Shown: one piece after another, positions 32,925 through 41,040 of the stretch | Numbering within the stretch: the first letter of the stretch is position 1 | Layout of the letters: each line of letters starts with the position of its first letter | NCBI GenBank assembly: GCA_946409645.1 | Contig: CAMJXE010000011.1 | Location: 1-55,983 of the forward strand | Direction: 5' to 3' | DNA length: 55,983 nt | From: an uncultured Bacteroidales bacterium | GTDB taxonomy: Bacteria; Bacteroidota; Bacteroidia; Bacteroidales; WCHB1-69 | Translations under genes and position numbers: made by a program | Notes under the pieces: generated by a model | Seen by the model: only the letters and a program-made list of their open reading frames with translations | What the model was told of the DNA's origin: nothing | Databases searched by the model: none

Positions 32925-34196
32925 TCACTTATCCGTGATTGAACAAGGTTGATAACCAATGAGACGGTCATAGGACGTTCCCTCCTCTTGATAATAAACA
33001 TAAATATAGTATATATTATTAGTTTCGTAATGAGATCCCTCGATATAGGTGGCATCAATTGTTGTTGAGCCCCAAGGCACAAAAACATATTGATAGTTGT
33101 AAACCCCTTGTTTCAGCATAAGTTCAGTCTCCCAAAAATCAAATTCCTTATTATAACGAAGCTTAGCCTCATCCTTCAAACGCCAATCAGTCAACTCGCC
33201 AAAGACATAAACATCCCCATCGTTGAAGGGAAAGGTACTTTTCAAGGTGAAATGTGTGAATACATAATCCTCTGAATAATCGTTTCGAAGATCGCGATTG
33301 CGATAGTAGCAGCGCCCATTCATATTCCCCCTGCTTTCGTATGCCGCATAAGGCCGAGCGTCATCTTGAAGTACATAGGCATGATTGTGATGGTTGACAA
33401 AAGAGATTCCCACGATATGGTCAGCATTGGAACGCAACGTGGATATATCGAAAGTGCGGAATTCAGCACTGCCGGGGAAAGAATTTCGGCCATCCATATA
33501 GTTGAAGAACAATTCCGCATTTGAGCCTGAACGGTAGGTAAGACCAAATATGGCATTGTCCCATCGGCCATTTTGGCGTATGGTGGCATGTACGGTCTGT
33601 TGTGGATTACGGATTCGGTACCCGCCCGTAAACACCGTAAAATCAATGTCTTGATGTGTGAATCTGTTGTTTACATCAATGGCGGAATGCACATCACAAA
33701 CTATTTTAGCTGGCAAGGGTTCAAGCACCATAAACCGACGGGTCAGCACGGGGTTGTCTGGCGTATCATCATACACATACAGAATATAATTTCCTGATTT
33801 TGAAAAAGATATATTCTCGTTTGGAAATTCAGCATAGTAATGCATATAGGGTTCTATGGTGTTAAACGAATGCTCATATTTAGTGATATCATCTTCCAAA
33901 AAACCTTCTATATATTCAATGGGATTGAGCTGTGAGAGCAGCCAATCATGTGTACAATGGATAAACGTGTACTTCAAATGTCGAACATCAAGGTTCAAAT
34001 CATCGAAAGATATATGGAAAGTGTCTCCAAAGGTGCCAATCGGTTCCGAAAGTTGATCATTCCCAACAAGCAGCTGAACACTGGCGATTCCATCAGCATA
34101 AATCATATTATCATACTGAATTTCATATTGTTGCGCTTGCAAAAAGGTTAAATTGCAAAATGCAAGGAGCAAGGTAACGACGACTTTTTTATTCAT
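32925..34196 (-). CDS. Type IX secretion system plug protein (DUF5103)
   Basis: 423 aa with a signal peptide (cleavage near LQAQ). The sequence follows the DUF5103/T9SS plug pattern: SVQLLVGNDQLSEPIGTFGD, FDDLNLDVRHLKYTFIHC, the DWLLSQLNPIEYIEGF segment, SFNTIEPYMHYYAEFPNENI and SGNYILYVYDD, then a C-terminal beta domain (FPFNDGDVYVFGELTDWRL). In Flavobacterium the plug closes the periplasmic side of the SprA translocon when no cargo is present. Divergent from the ECF sigma factor. Other Bacteroidota plug paralogs exist, so its exact partner is inferred. Confidence 0.9.
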   Translation of the reverse strand: MNKKVVVTLLLAFCNLTFLQAQQYEIQYDNMIYADGIASVQLLVGNDQLSEPIGTFGDTFHISFDDLNLDVRHLKYTFIHCTHDWLLSQLNPIEYIEGFLEDDITKYEHSFNTIEPYMHYYAEFPNENISFSKSGNYILYVYDDTPDNPVLTRRFMVLEPLPAKIVCDVHSAIDVNNRFTHQDIDFTVFTGGYRIRNPQQTVHATIRQNGRWDNAIFGLTYRSGSNAELFFNYMDGRNSFPGSAEFRTFDISTLRSNADHIVGISFVNHHNHAYVLQDDARPYAAYESRGNMNGRCYYRNRDLRNDYSEDYVFTHFTLKSTFPFNDGDVYVFGELTDWRLKDEAKLRYNKEFDFWETELMLKQGVYNYQYVFVPWGSTTIDATYIEGSHYETNNIYYIYVYYQEEGTSYDRLIGYQPCSITDK

Positions 34197-34221
34197 TTCA
34201 ACTAAACAATTAATACAACTG

Positions 34222-34229
34222 CAAAGATA
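34222..34229 (-). promoter_or_regulatory. -7 box of the plug gene
   Basis: TATCTTTG read leftward (CAAAGATA on plus), 26 bp before the plug start. Confidence 0.72.
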
Positions 34230-34295
34230 GTTTTTTCCAGAAAGGATTAAAAAAAAATTTTTTCTTCAAAAAGTTGGGGATATTTAAAAAAATTC

Positions 34296-34303
34296 TATTT
34301 TTG
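34296..34303 (+). promoter_or_regulatory. -7 box of the ECF sigma gene
   Basis: TATTTTTG, about 117 bp before the ATG, predicting a leader of roughly 110 nt. Confidence 0.7.
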
Positions 34304-34420
34304 CAGCTCAATAAATAAACAATTATAGGCATTTTCAATCAAATAAAAAAAAGGAGACCTGCTATCGAAAAAACATCTACTTTCTGAATTTATTAAACCT
34401 ATTAAAGAAAGGAGCATACT

Positions 34421-35002
34421 ATGAATTGGAATGCCTTAAGTGATAACGAATTGATAGCGCGTTATCAAGCAGGTGAAGAGACTGCTTTAAAGACCATTAT
34501 CCTCCGTTATGAAAGACGGCTGTTTTCCTATTTGATGGTATCTGTCAAAAACAAGGAATTGGCAGAAGACATCTTCCAAGACACTTTCGTTAAGGTTATA
34601 AACACCATCCGTTCCGGCAATTACCAAGAAGAGGGAAAATTTTTCCAATGGATCATGCGCATCGCGAACAACCTTAAGATAGATTATTACCGTCGTATCC
34701 AAAGAATGCCCACCGTGGATGGCGGGGAGGATTTCGACATTTTCACGATTATCGGTTCCAAAGATGAATCTGTGGAAGAAAAGATGATTCGTGAGCAGAC
34801 CTACTCCGACCTGACCCATTACGTGGAATACCTTCCAGAGGAGCAGAAAGAGGTGTTAAAGATGCGCATCTACAACGATTACAGTTTCAAGGAGATTGCT
34901 GAAATGACCAATGTGAGCATTAACACGGCGCTGGGACGTATGCGTTACGCCCTCATCAACCTTCGCAAAATCATGTCCAAACATCAAGTGGTTTTGGAGT
35001 AA
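34421..35002 (+). CDS. ECF-type RNA polymerase sigma factor
   Basis: 193 aa. Sigma region 2 at about 20-95 (LRYERRLFSYLM, AEDIFQDTFVKV, FFQWIMRIANNLKIDYYRR) and region 4 at about 130-190 (LPEEQKEVLKMRIYNDYSFKEIAEMTNVSINTALGRMRYAL). No C-terminal extension. No anti-sigma gene is adjacent, so control is probably not by a membrane anti-sigma. It is divergent from the T9SS plug gene, and the window also has PorX. In Porphyromonas, PorX acts through the ECF factor SigP, and this gene is a candidate equivalent (inference from context only). Followed by a hairpin at 35048-35077. Confidence 0.93.
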   Translation: MNWNALSDNELIARYQAGEETALKTIILRYERRLFSYLMVSVKNKELAEDIFQDTFVKVINTIRSGNYQEEGKFFQWIMRIANNLKIDYYRRIQRMPTVDGGEDFDIFTIIGSKDESVEEKMIREQTYSDLTHYVEYLPEEQKEVLKMRIYNDYSFKEIAEMTNVSINTALGRMRYALINLRKIMSKHQVVLE

Positions 35003-35047
35003 ACGATGTTCTGTTTTGGCAGCGAAAGGCCAAAAATCTGCGAAATC

Positions 35048-35080
35048 CCGAGCTCGATTTTAACTAATCGGGCTCGGTTT
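35048..35080 (+). terminator. Stem-loop after the ECF sigma gene
   Basis: CCGAGCTCGATT / AATCGGGCTCGG, 12 bp with one T:G pair and a 6-nt loop, then a short TTTGTT tail. Terminator likely. Confidence 0.65.
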
Positions 35081-35161
35081 GTTAACGGCATTTTGATAAC
35101 TTATTAATATTCAAGAAGAAAAAAAATTTCAAAAACTCTTGACAAACGCTTTTCATTGTAT

Positions 35162-35169
35162 TATTTTTG
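35162..35169 (+). promoter_or_regulatory. Promoter of the small secreted protein
   Basis: TATTTTTG box with CTTGACAAA upstream (35138-35146). The whole 35126-35169 segment resembles 6843-6885. Confidence 0.7.
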
Positions 35170-35293
35170 TCATGTTCAAAAAAGGGTTGGCGACCCCTAT
35201 TGAACGGAACTGTGAAAACAACAGTCATCATTAACCTAAAACGAATAAACGCCGCAACTGAAACAAAAAAACTTAATCGACCTATGTAAGACC

Positions 35294-35380
35294 ATGAGAA
35301 GATTAACGCACAAGCAGTCAAATGCCGCCTCAGCGAAACAGGGGCAAACCAACAAAAAACAATTTAACAATCAAACTTAA
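35294..35380 (+). CDS. Possible leader peptide, 28 aa
   Basis: Short ORF in the leader (starts MRRLTHKQSN, basic and Gln/Asn-rich), ending 12 bp before the start of the secreted protein. It could be an upstream ORF or chance. Confidence 0.2.
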   Translation: MRRLTHKQSNAASAKQGQTNKKQFNNQT

Positions 35381-35392
35381 AAACGAAAAACT

Positions 35393-35953
35393 ATGAAAAA
35401 AATCTTATTATTCATCGGATTATCTATCTTTTCCTTCGGCGCATTCGCTGAAAAAGTTCCCGCCGTCATCGTCAACAAGCAACAAGGCGGCTTCACGGCA
35501 ATCTTCAACCTGTACAACTATGTCAGTTACACCCCTGCGGAGTCGAGCTCTTCTGGCTTAGCGCAGCTCAACTGTTCGGGTAGCGGGTTTACTGCATGCC
35601 GTGTACCGAACTGCACGGCACTTCCTGTCAACACATTGAATGGCATATCAAACATCACGGAATCATCTAAGATCCAAGCGTTTGTCTCAGCCATCAACAA
35701 TGTGATCAACCAGTACGAAACAGCGCAAGAAAACTGTGCCCATGCCGCCCAGAGTGGTGTTAAGGGACCGAATGTTCCATCGGTTTATACCAAGACCTTG
35801 GCTTTCGCCTCCTCCAGTTCTGGCATCGGCATGAAGAAAAAGACAGAAACCTACGTCGTCAGAGGTGAGGTGACCGCAAGCACGGGCTCCACTTCCACCA
35901 TGAAGATTTACATCGAAAGGGTGGATTTCAACAACCTGACCGCTGGTAATTAA
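35393..35953 (+). CDS. Small secreted protein of unknown function
   Basis: 186 aa. Signal peptide MKKILLFIGLSIFSFGAFA followed by the mature start EKVPAVIVNKQQGGF. The mature part is Ser/Thr/Asn-rich with four cysteines (LNCSG, TACRVPNC, ENCAH) that could make two disulfides, and a beta-rich C-terminus. No family recognised. It has its own promoter and a leader of over 200 nt. The next gene starts 26 bp later in the same direction and encodes a propeller/CxxC protein, so the two probably act together. Confidence 0.72.
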   Translation: MKKILLFIGLSIFSFGAFAEKVPAVIVNKQQGGFTAIFNLYNYVSYTPAESSSSGLAQLNCSGSGFTACRVPNCTALPVNTLNGISNITESSKIQAFVSAINNVINQYETAQENCAHAAQSGVKGPNVPSVYTKTLAFASSSSGIGMKKKTETYVVRGEVTASTGSTSTMKIYIERVDFNNLTAGN

Positions 35954-35979
35954 TCCTTTCTCAAAAAAAGTTCAGGCTC

Positions 35980-37623
35980 ATGAAAACACAAATAGTTATC
36001 ATCGTTAGCGTTTGCTTATCATTCCTGCGGGCGGCAGGACAAGAATGGGTTGGCAATCTGTTCACATTGGATACGATTGTGGAACTGAGGAGTGCGCACG
36101 TGCTCGAGAACCTCAATCTCATCAAATGCAAAATGCAGGGGAACACTTTCTATTTTGTCGAGCAGCAGGGGTTTCAAAGCAAGGAGAACGGCTATCAAGC
36201 GGTTATCCACTCACTATCGACGGATAATTATGAACAGACGGAGATCGTACTTCCGTTGCCCGAGAACGTCCGCAACAAAGAGCGGTACGCACGAAGCCTC
36301 TGGATTTATGATTTCAGTTTTGACGGTGACTATCTGCTGGTGACCACTCAGGAAGAATTAATCCTTTATCAACGAATCATTAACCAAAACTACCGAGTGA
36401 GATCCGTCTATCGTCACCAAAACCTATACATGGGATACCTTCATCGGAATAAGATTCACTTTTTTGAAGAGGACCATGACAAAGGGTTCAAGTGGTTTCA
36501 GCAGGACCTGGACAGCGATTCGGCGACACTGATACGGGAATTGCCTTACGAGGCGCCTCATATCGTGCAGATCCAGCCTAATCGTTACATTTCCCACAAC
36601 CAAAAATCTGTATTCTTCCTAAGCACGAGATTTCCCCGTCTGGAGGTGTATGACTTAGAAGGTTATCTTCAAGATACTATTCACTTTCACCTGCCACAGT
36701 GGAAGGCATTCGAAGACGAATACATTCAAAAGACCTTGACAGTACCTTATGGCATCGAGCGTATTTACGCTGTTAAAGACGACTTGTATGACTACTCCTA
36801 CGCAAAAGTTGCCATACCACTGGACGGGGATATCCTGCTACTCTACATGCAATTTGACACGCTAACTGGGAAATCGGCGCTGCAATACGCCATTCATACA
36901 GAAGATGGCGCAACGCGCCAATATCTGAGAACGAACCATGAAGACAGCGCCTATCTTGCGGCCCGATTCCCATTTAACCTATTTCAAGGCGGACTCGACA
37001 AGGGAAACGCCTCAGAGGGGGACTATCTTGTGCAACTGACCTACAACACGGATGTTCATTGGGAAGGGAAAAACAATCGAGAATACATGAACGAAGTGAA
37101 TCAATATTTTTCTGATAATCAACCAGTTCTCGCATACAAAATCATGCGATACACCCCGCAAATGAAACAGCAGCCTATAACCCTGTTTACCCCTGAAGGA
37201 AAACAGACAGACTTGGATAATCTGCCTGACGAAAAACATGTCTTGGTGTTGCACCAAGAGCTGGAATGCTCGGGATGCGTTAAAGCGGTCAACCAAATGA
37301 TCCATCAAACCATTCCCGAAAACATACAACTCGCTCACGTATATCCTCGTGTCTTAAATGGGTTTTCCGCTCACGAACTCCGCAAACAAATCCGACAGGA
37401 AACGAACAAATCTTTTAATCTATATTACGATACTTCAATAAATTACAAAGGTCTCACTGGTCCACTACAGCTTCATGAGTTGGATTTTCCATGTCTTATT
37501 CTTTACCAGAAGGGGAACAAACCTTGTATTTTCACAGCAAAAGAACTATTTACTCCTGACTTCCGTTTAGCGGAACTTAACGATTATTTCTTAGAAGCAT
37601 GGAAACACTTTATATCGCAATAG
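35980..37623 (+). CDS. Secreted beta-propeller-like protein with thioredoxin-like CxxC end
   Basis: 547 aa. Signal peptide (cleavage near RAAGQ). Residues about 25-390 have the alternating strand pattern of a 6-bladed propeller (repeats such as GDYLLVTTQEELILYQR and KSVFFLSTRFPRLEVYDLEG). From about 405 a thioredoxin-like segment follows: HVLVLHQELECSGCVKAV with a C-x-x-C motif and FPCLILYQKGN further on. Bacteroidota often pair such propeller proteins with small secreted partners, which fits the 186-aa gene upstream. Assignments are by pattern only; a redox or peptide-maturation role is speculative. Confidence 0.65.
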   Translation: MKTQIVIIVSVCLSFLRAAGQEWVGNLFTLDTIVELRSAHVLENLNLIKCKMQGNTFYFVEQQGFQSKENGYQAVIHSLSTDNYEQTEIVLPLPENVRNKERYARSLWIYDFSFDGDYLLVTTQEELILYQRIINQNYRVRSVYRHQNLYMGYLHRNKIHFFEEDHDKGFKWFQQDLDSDSATLIRELPYEAPHIVQIQPNRYISHNQKSVFFLSTRFPRLEVYDLEGYLQDTIHFHLPQWKAFEDEYIQKTLTVPYGIERIYAVKDDLYDYSYAKVAIPLDGDILLLYMQFDTLTGKSALQYAIHTEDGATRQYLRTNHEDSAYLAARFPFNLFQGGLDKGNASEGDYLVQLTYNTDVHWEGKNNREYMNEVNQYFSDNQPVLAYKIMRYTPQMKQQPITLFTPEGKQTDLDNLPDEKHVLVLHQELECSGCVKAVNQMIHQTIPENIQLAHVYPRVLNGFSAHELRKQIRQETNKSFNLYYDTSINYKGLTGPLQLHELDFPCLILYQKGNKPCIFTAKELFTPDFRLAELNDYFLEAWKHFISQ

Positions 37624-37650
37624 GTATTCTTTAACAGACCGAAAAAATTG

Positions 37651-37658
37651 TACCTTTG
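37651..37658 (+). promoter_or_regulatory. -7 box of the DUF58 gene
   Basis: TACCTTTG, 19 bp before the ATG, so the leader is only about 10 nt. Confidence 0.72.
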
Positions 37659-37676
37659 CGGCCTAAAATTTGACCT

Positions 37677-38612
37677 ATGGCATATACGATTGACTTGACG
37701 CAAATAACGCAGTTCGACCACGTAGAGTTCGTGGCCAAACAGGTGGTGGAAGGCTTTATCACAGGCATTCACAAGAGCCCTATGCACGGCTTCTCTGTAG
37801 AGTTTGCCGAACACCGGCCTTACAACACTGGCGAACCCATCCGGCACATTGACTGGAAATTGTACGCCCGCACCGACAAGCTGTTCGTCAAACAATATGA
37901 GGAGGAGACCAACCTGCGCTGCCATCTAGTCATCGACAATTCGTCGTCCATGTACTTCCCCAAACGGCAGAAGTACACCCTCGCACAACCGAACAAGATT
38001 TTCTTCGCTGTATATGCCGCCGCTGTTTTGATGCAAGTTTTCAAAAGTCAGCGCGATGCCGTCGGGCTGAGCCTCTTTTCTGACAAGTTAGAGTTGCACA
38101 CGCACGCACGGGGCGGAGATGCGCATCACAAGATGATCTACCGAGAATTGGAGAAAGTTCTACAACCTATTGGCGACGACGTGCAACGACAGTCTATGGT
38201 CACCGACACGCTGCACCAGATTGCCGAACAGATTCATCGCCGTTCATTGGTCATCATTTTCAGCGACATGCTGGAATCGAGCAAAAACCTGGACGAGTTG
38301 CTGCTCGCGCTGGGGCATCTGCGCCACAACAAACACGAGGTCGTTCTCTTCCACACCTTCGACAAACAGTTGGAATACGACTTCTCTTTCGACAACCGAC
38401 TCTATCGATTTGTGGATATGGAAACTGGGAAAGAGGTGAAAGTACATGCCAACAATATTCGCGAATACTACCAACAGACCGTACGCGAATACTTCCAAGA
38501 AATCAAAGTCAAATGCGGCCAATACCAGATTGATGTCATTCCGGCCGACATCACGCAAGGTTTCGAACAGATACTACTACCCTATTTACTCAAACGATCG
38601 CAAATGTATTAG
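37677..38612 (+). CDS. DUF58 domain protein (von Willebrand A-like)
   Basis: 311 aa, soluble. FVAKQVVEGFITGIHKSPMHG, then GEPIRHIDWKLYART (the DUF58 signature) and LVIDNSSSMYF, the DxSxS metal-site motif of a VWA fold. Usually the partner of a MoxR AAA+ ATPase in chaperone-like complexes that act on envelope or metal proteins. No MoxR gene is adjacent in this window, which is unusual. Own promoter; radC follows after a palindrome. Confidence 0.9.
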   Translation: MAYTIDLTQITQFDHVEFVAKQVVEGFITGIHKSPMHGFSVEFAEHRPYNTGEPIRHIDWKLYARTDKLFVKQYEEETNLRCHLVIDNSSSMYFPKRQKYTLAQPNKIFFAVYAAAVLMQVFKSQRDAVGLSLFSDKLELHTHARGGDAHHKMIYRELEKVLQPIGDDVQRQSMVTDTLHQIAEQIHRRSLVIIFSDMLESSKNLDELLLALGHLRHNKHEVVLFHTFDKQLEYDFSFDNRLYRFVDMETGKEVKVHANNIREYYQQTVREYFQEIKVKCGQYQIDVIPADITQGFEQILLPYLLKRSQMY

Positions 38613-38639
38613 TAGAGACGGGTCGCGACCCGTCTTTAC
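38612..38639. repeat. Palindromic repeat, family A
   Basis: 28 bp, arms GTAGAGACGGGTCG / CGACCCGTCTTTAC with one mismatch, directly after the DUF58 stop. Confidence 0.85.
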
Positions 38640-38668
38640 CAACCACAGAAAACGTATTAACCTAAACT

Positions 38669-39382
38669 ATGAACCTACAAAACAAAGACTACGAAAACCG
38701 AAAACTGACCATCAAAGAGTGGAGCGCTCAAGACCGGCCAAGAGAAAAATACGCCAAGAACGGCGCTGTGGCATTGTCCAACGCGGAACTCATTGCCATA
38801 TTACTGCGTACTGGAAGCAACGCTGAATCCGCCGTGGATTTAGCCAAGAGGCTGCTTGCCTCTTCGGAAAATAGTCTTAACAACCTGTCCGATATGTCGT
38901 TGCGAGAAATCTCACAGATCAAGGGCATTGGACAGGCGAAAGCCATTGCCCTGCTCACCGCCTTTGAACTCGGCAAGCGCATCCGCGCGGAGAAGGTGGA
39001 GGAGAGTCTGCATATCCTAAACTCGCGAGATGTCGTAAACCTGATGCAAGACAAAATAGCCTATCTCGACCATGAAGAATTCTGGGCAATATACCTCAAC
39101 CAAGCCAACCGCATCCTGCTAAGTTGCCAAATCAGCAAAGGAGGCATCAGCACCACAGGGGTGGACACGCGAATCGTGATGCAAGAAGCAGTAGTGAACA
39201 AAGCCACGCAAATCATCCTATGCCATAACCATCCGTCCGGATCGGTGCGCCCCAGCCGCGCCGACATCCAGCTGACAGAAAAACTTCACCACGCCGCCAA
39301 ACTGATGGATTTGGTCTTAGTCGATCACATCATCATCCACAAAGACCGGTACTACAGTTTTGTGGAAGAGGGAAGGTTGTGA
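38669..39382 (+). CDS. radC: RadC family JAB-domain protein
   Basis: 237 aa. N-terminal helix-hairpin-helix region (IKGIGQAKAIALL near 86-98) and a C-terminal JAB/MPN metalloprotease-like domain with H186-N187-H188-PSG and a following Asp (SRADIQLTEKL). GGISTTGVDTR is typical. Family length is normal. Despite the name, a direct role in repair is doubtful; the biochemical function is unsettled. It converges on the unknown secreted protein at 39404. Confidence 0.95.
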   Translation: MNLQNKDYENRKLTIKEWSAQDRPREKYAKNGAVALSNAELIAILLRTGSNAESAVDLAKRLLASSENSLNNLSDMSLREISQIKGIGQAKAIALLTAFELGKRIRAEKVEESLHILNSRDVVNLMQDKIAYLDHEEFWAIYLNQANRILLSCQISKGGISTTGVDTRIVMQEAVVNKATQIILCHNHPSGSVRPSRADIQLTEKLHHAAKLMDLVLVDHIIIHKDRYYSFVEEGRL

Positions 39383-39403
39383 GAAACAGCAGAGCGACGC
39401 TTT

Positions 39404-40924
39404 TCACTCTTTCGTTTTGTTCATCGGACAGGCAAGTTTGGATATCAGGTTAGATTTTTTGCCGGTTCGGCAGAGAATAAAACCGTCGTCTTCAGTGAAC
39501 AAGGGGCACAAAATGTAGGATTTGTGGGCGGTGTAGTCCATCAGCAGCTCTGGGATGGAGATTTCCTGATTTCGGTTGATGGTACAATGGGCGGCGCAAA
39601 CACCGTTGTACCTCACGGCTGTGGTGAATCCGGCATCCACGAAACAGTTCAGGCCACTTTTCCCTTTGTAATTGTCAATATTGTCAGCAAAGATGATGTG
39701 GATAACATCGTTATGCATAATGGGAAAATAGGAGAACATTCTGTCCCGCAATCCTTTCGGCGAGCCGGAAGTGAAGGTGCTTGTCTGTGTCTTTTTGATC
39801 ATCTTGAAGTTGGTGATATCACCGTTAGGATTCATGAAATGCACCAGCACATTGCCCCCAATGGTGAATTCGATGGTGGCGCGCTGAACACTTTGCATGT
39901 CTCCGAGGAGAGCCAAAGTGCCGTCGGAAAACTCGTAAAATCCCATGGGATAAGCATGAAAATCTTTCCCTTCAACCTTCGCACCCACATGATTATAGGC
40001 ATAATACGCATCTGGGAAATCTTGGTGGCTGATATTGGTCGTAGAGAACTTCTTGGCGTCGAACTTGAAAACGTAGCAGCCGCTCTCTTTTTTTTCTGGG
40101 TCTGAGGAGTAGTATCCACTTACAGCGATGTTGCCGTCTTTCGTGAACAGGAGGCTTGCATTTTGCAAAGATCCGAACTCCGGTTGTTCTTCCACGTGGT
40201 TCGTCTCCCCATACTGACCATATTGGTACAAATGAAGTGTCTCGTTCGCCCTCGATTTGTCCTTGTCATCCTTCTTTGTAAAAGAGAGAATGGTGGTATA
40301 TACGTTTGCATCATTCTGGATGGCAAAATTGAAAATTTGCAACGTATTGTTCGTAAACTCCAAGTCCATCGAACTTTGCCATAGCAGTCCATTCTCGTCG
40401 AAAGCCATAATCAAAGAGCCCTTCAGACTTGCGGATTTCAAGGAGTTTTGAGTCAAACAGAGCAAAACGGCAGCTTTGGAGTTGTCGGGAGAGGTGGACG
40501 AGAAGGTTCTGATGTCGTAAGCCCTTTCCAAAGGGACGGAGCCGACAAGTTCCGGATCCCAGCTGAAGTCATCCCCATCCTTTGGAACGGAGTTCAAGTA
40601 GATGCCGTATGATTTCTCCTTGTAATTAAAAAAGTTATACACACAATAAAGCGAGTTTGTACTTTCGTAACATGCCATCAGAACGTAGTCGGAGGGGTGG
40701 TTCATTTTCTTTGTTTGGCACTCGCTTCCATCTTTCGGCATACGGATACACTTGTCCGTATTGCCGTAACGAGGACTATAGTACAGGTATCGGTTGCCGT
40801 CGGCACTGTTAATACTGGTATGCGGAACTCCCGCCTCCAGCAGATCTACAATCGCGGTGTTGTTTGTTTGGGCAATCCCGAATGCCCCCCAAAACACGAT
40901 TACTGCTAATAATAACTTCTTCAT
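39404..40924 (-). CDS. Secreted protein of unknown function, propeller-like
   Basis: 505 aa from the ATG at 40924 (MKKLLLAVIVFWGAFGIAQ, signal peptide); the longer reading to 40981 lacks a signal and is rejected. The mature part has repeated strand-rich segments (SLLFTKDGNIAVSGYYSSD, YEFSDGTLALLGDMQ, SGLNCFVDAGF) that suggest a beta-propeller, and no sorting domain. No family recognised. It lies downstream of the macroglobulin gene on the same strand (116-bp gap), so the two may share a transcript. Confidence 0.6.
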   Translation of the reverse strand: MKKLLLAVIVFWGAFGIAQTNNTAIVDLLEAGVPHTSINSADGNRYLYYSPRYGNTDKCIRMPKDGSECQTKKMNHPSDYVLMACYESTNSLYCVYNFFNYKEKSYGIYLNSVPKDGDDFSWDPELVGSVPLERAYDIRTFSSTSPDNSKAAVLLCLTQNSLKSASLKGSLIMAFDENGLLWQSSMDLEFTNNTLQIFNFAIQNDANVYTTILSFTKKDDKDKSRANETLHLYQYGQYGETNHVEEQPEFGSLQNASLLFTKDGNIAVSGYYSSDPEKKESGCYVFKFDAKKFSTTNISHQDFPDAYYAYNHVGAKVEGKDFHAYPMGFYEFSDGTLALLGDMQSVQRATIEFTIGGNVLVHFMNPNGDITNFKMIKKTQTSTFTSGSPKGLRDRMFSYFPIMHNDVIHIIFADNIDNYKGKSGLNCFVDAGFTTAVRYNGVCAAHCTINRNQEISIPELLMDYTAHKSYILCPLFTEDDGFILCRTGKKSNLISKLACPMNKTKE

Positions 40925-41040
40925 TTTGTCACAATTTTCAATTTTACTACTGTTGCGATAAATGCCATCGAAAATCTGCATGAGTGCTCGCTGTTTTCAA
41001 AGGATTCTTTGACATACTGAAAGTGTTCGCAAACAAATTG

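Larger units (their letters stand above)
35003..35392. other. 390-bp gap: terminator, promoter and long leader
   Basis: Holds the hairpin after the sigma gene (35048-35077), the CTTGACAAA/TATTTTTG promoter (35126-35169) and a leader of about 215 nt before the secreted-protein gene. One 28-codon ORF (35294-35380) lies within the leader. Confidence 0.65.

Noticed and set aside
35172-35234. 20-codon ORF directly after the promoter of the small secreted protein
   Set aside because: Its ATG lies only 2 bp past the -7 box and is probably upstream of the transcript start.
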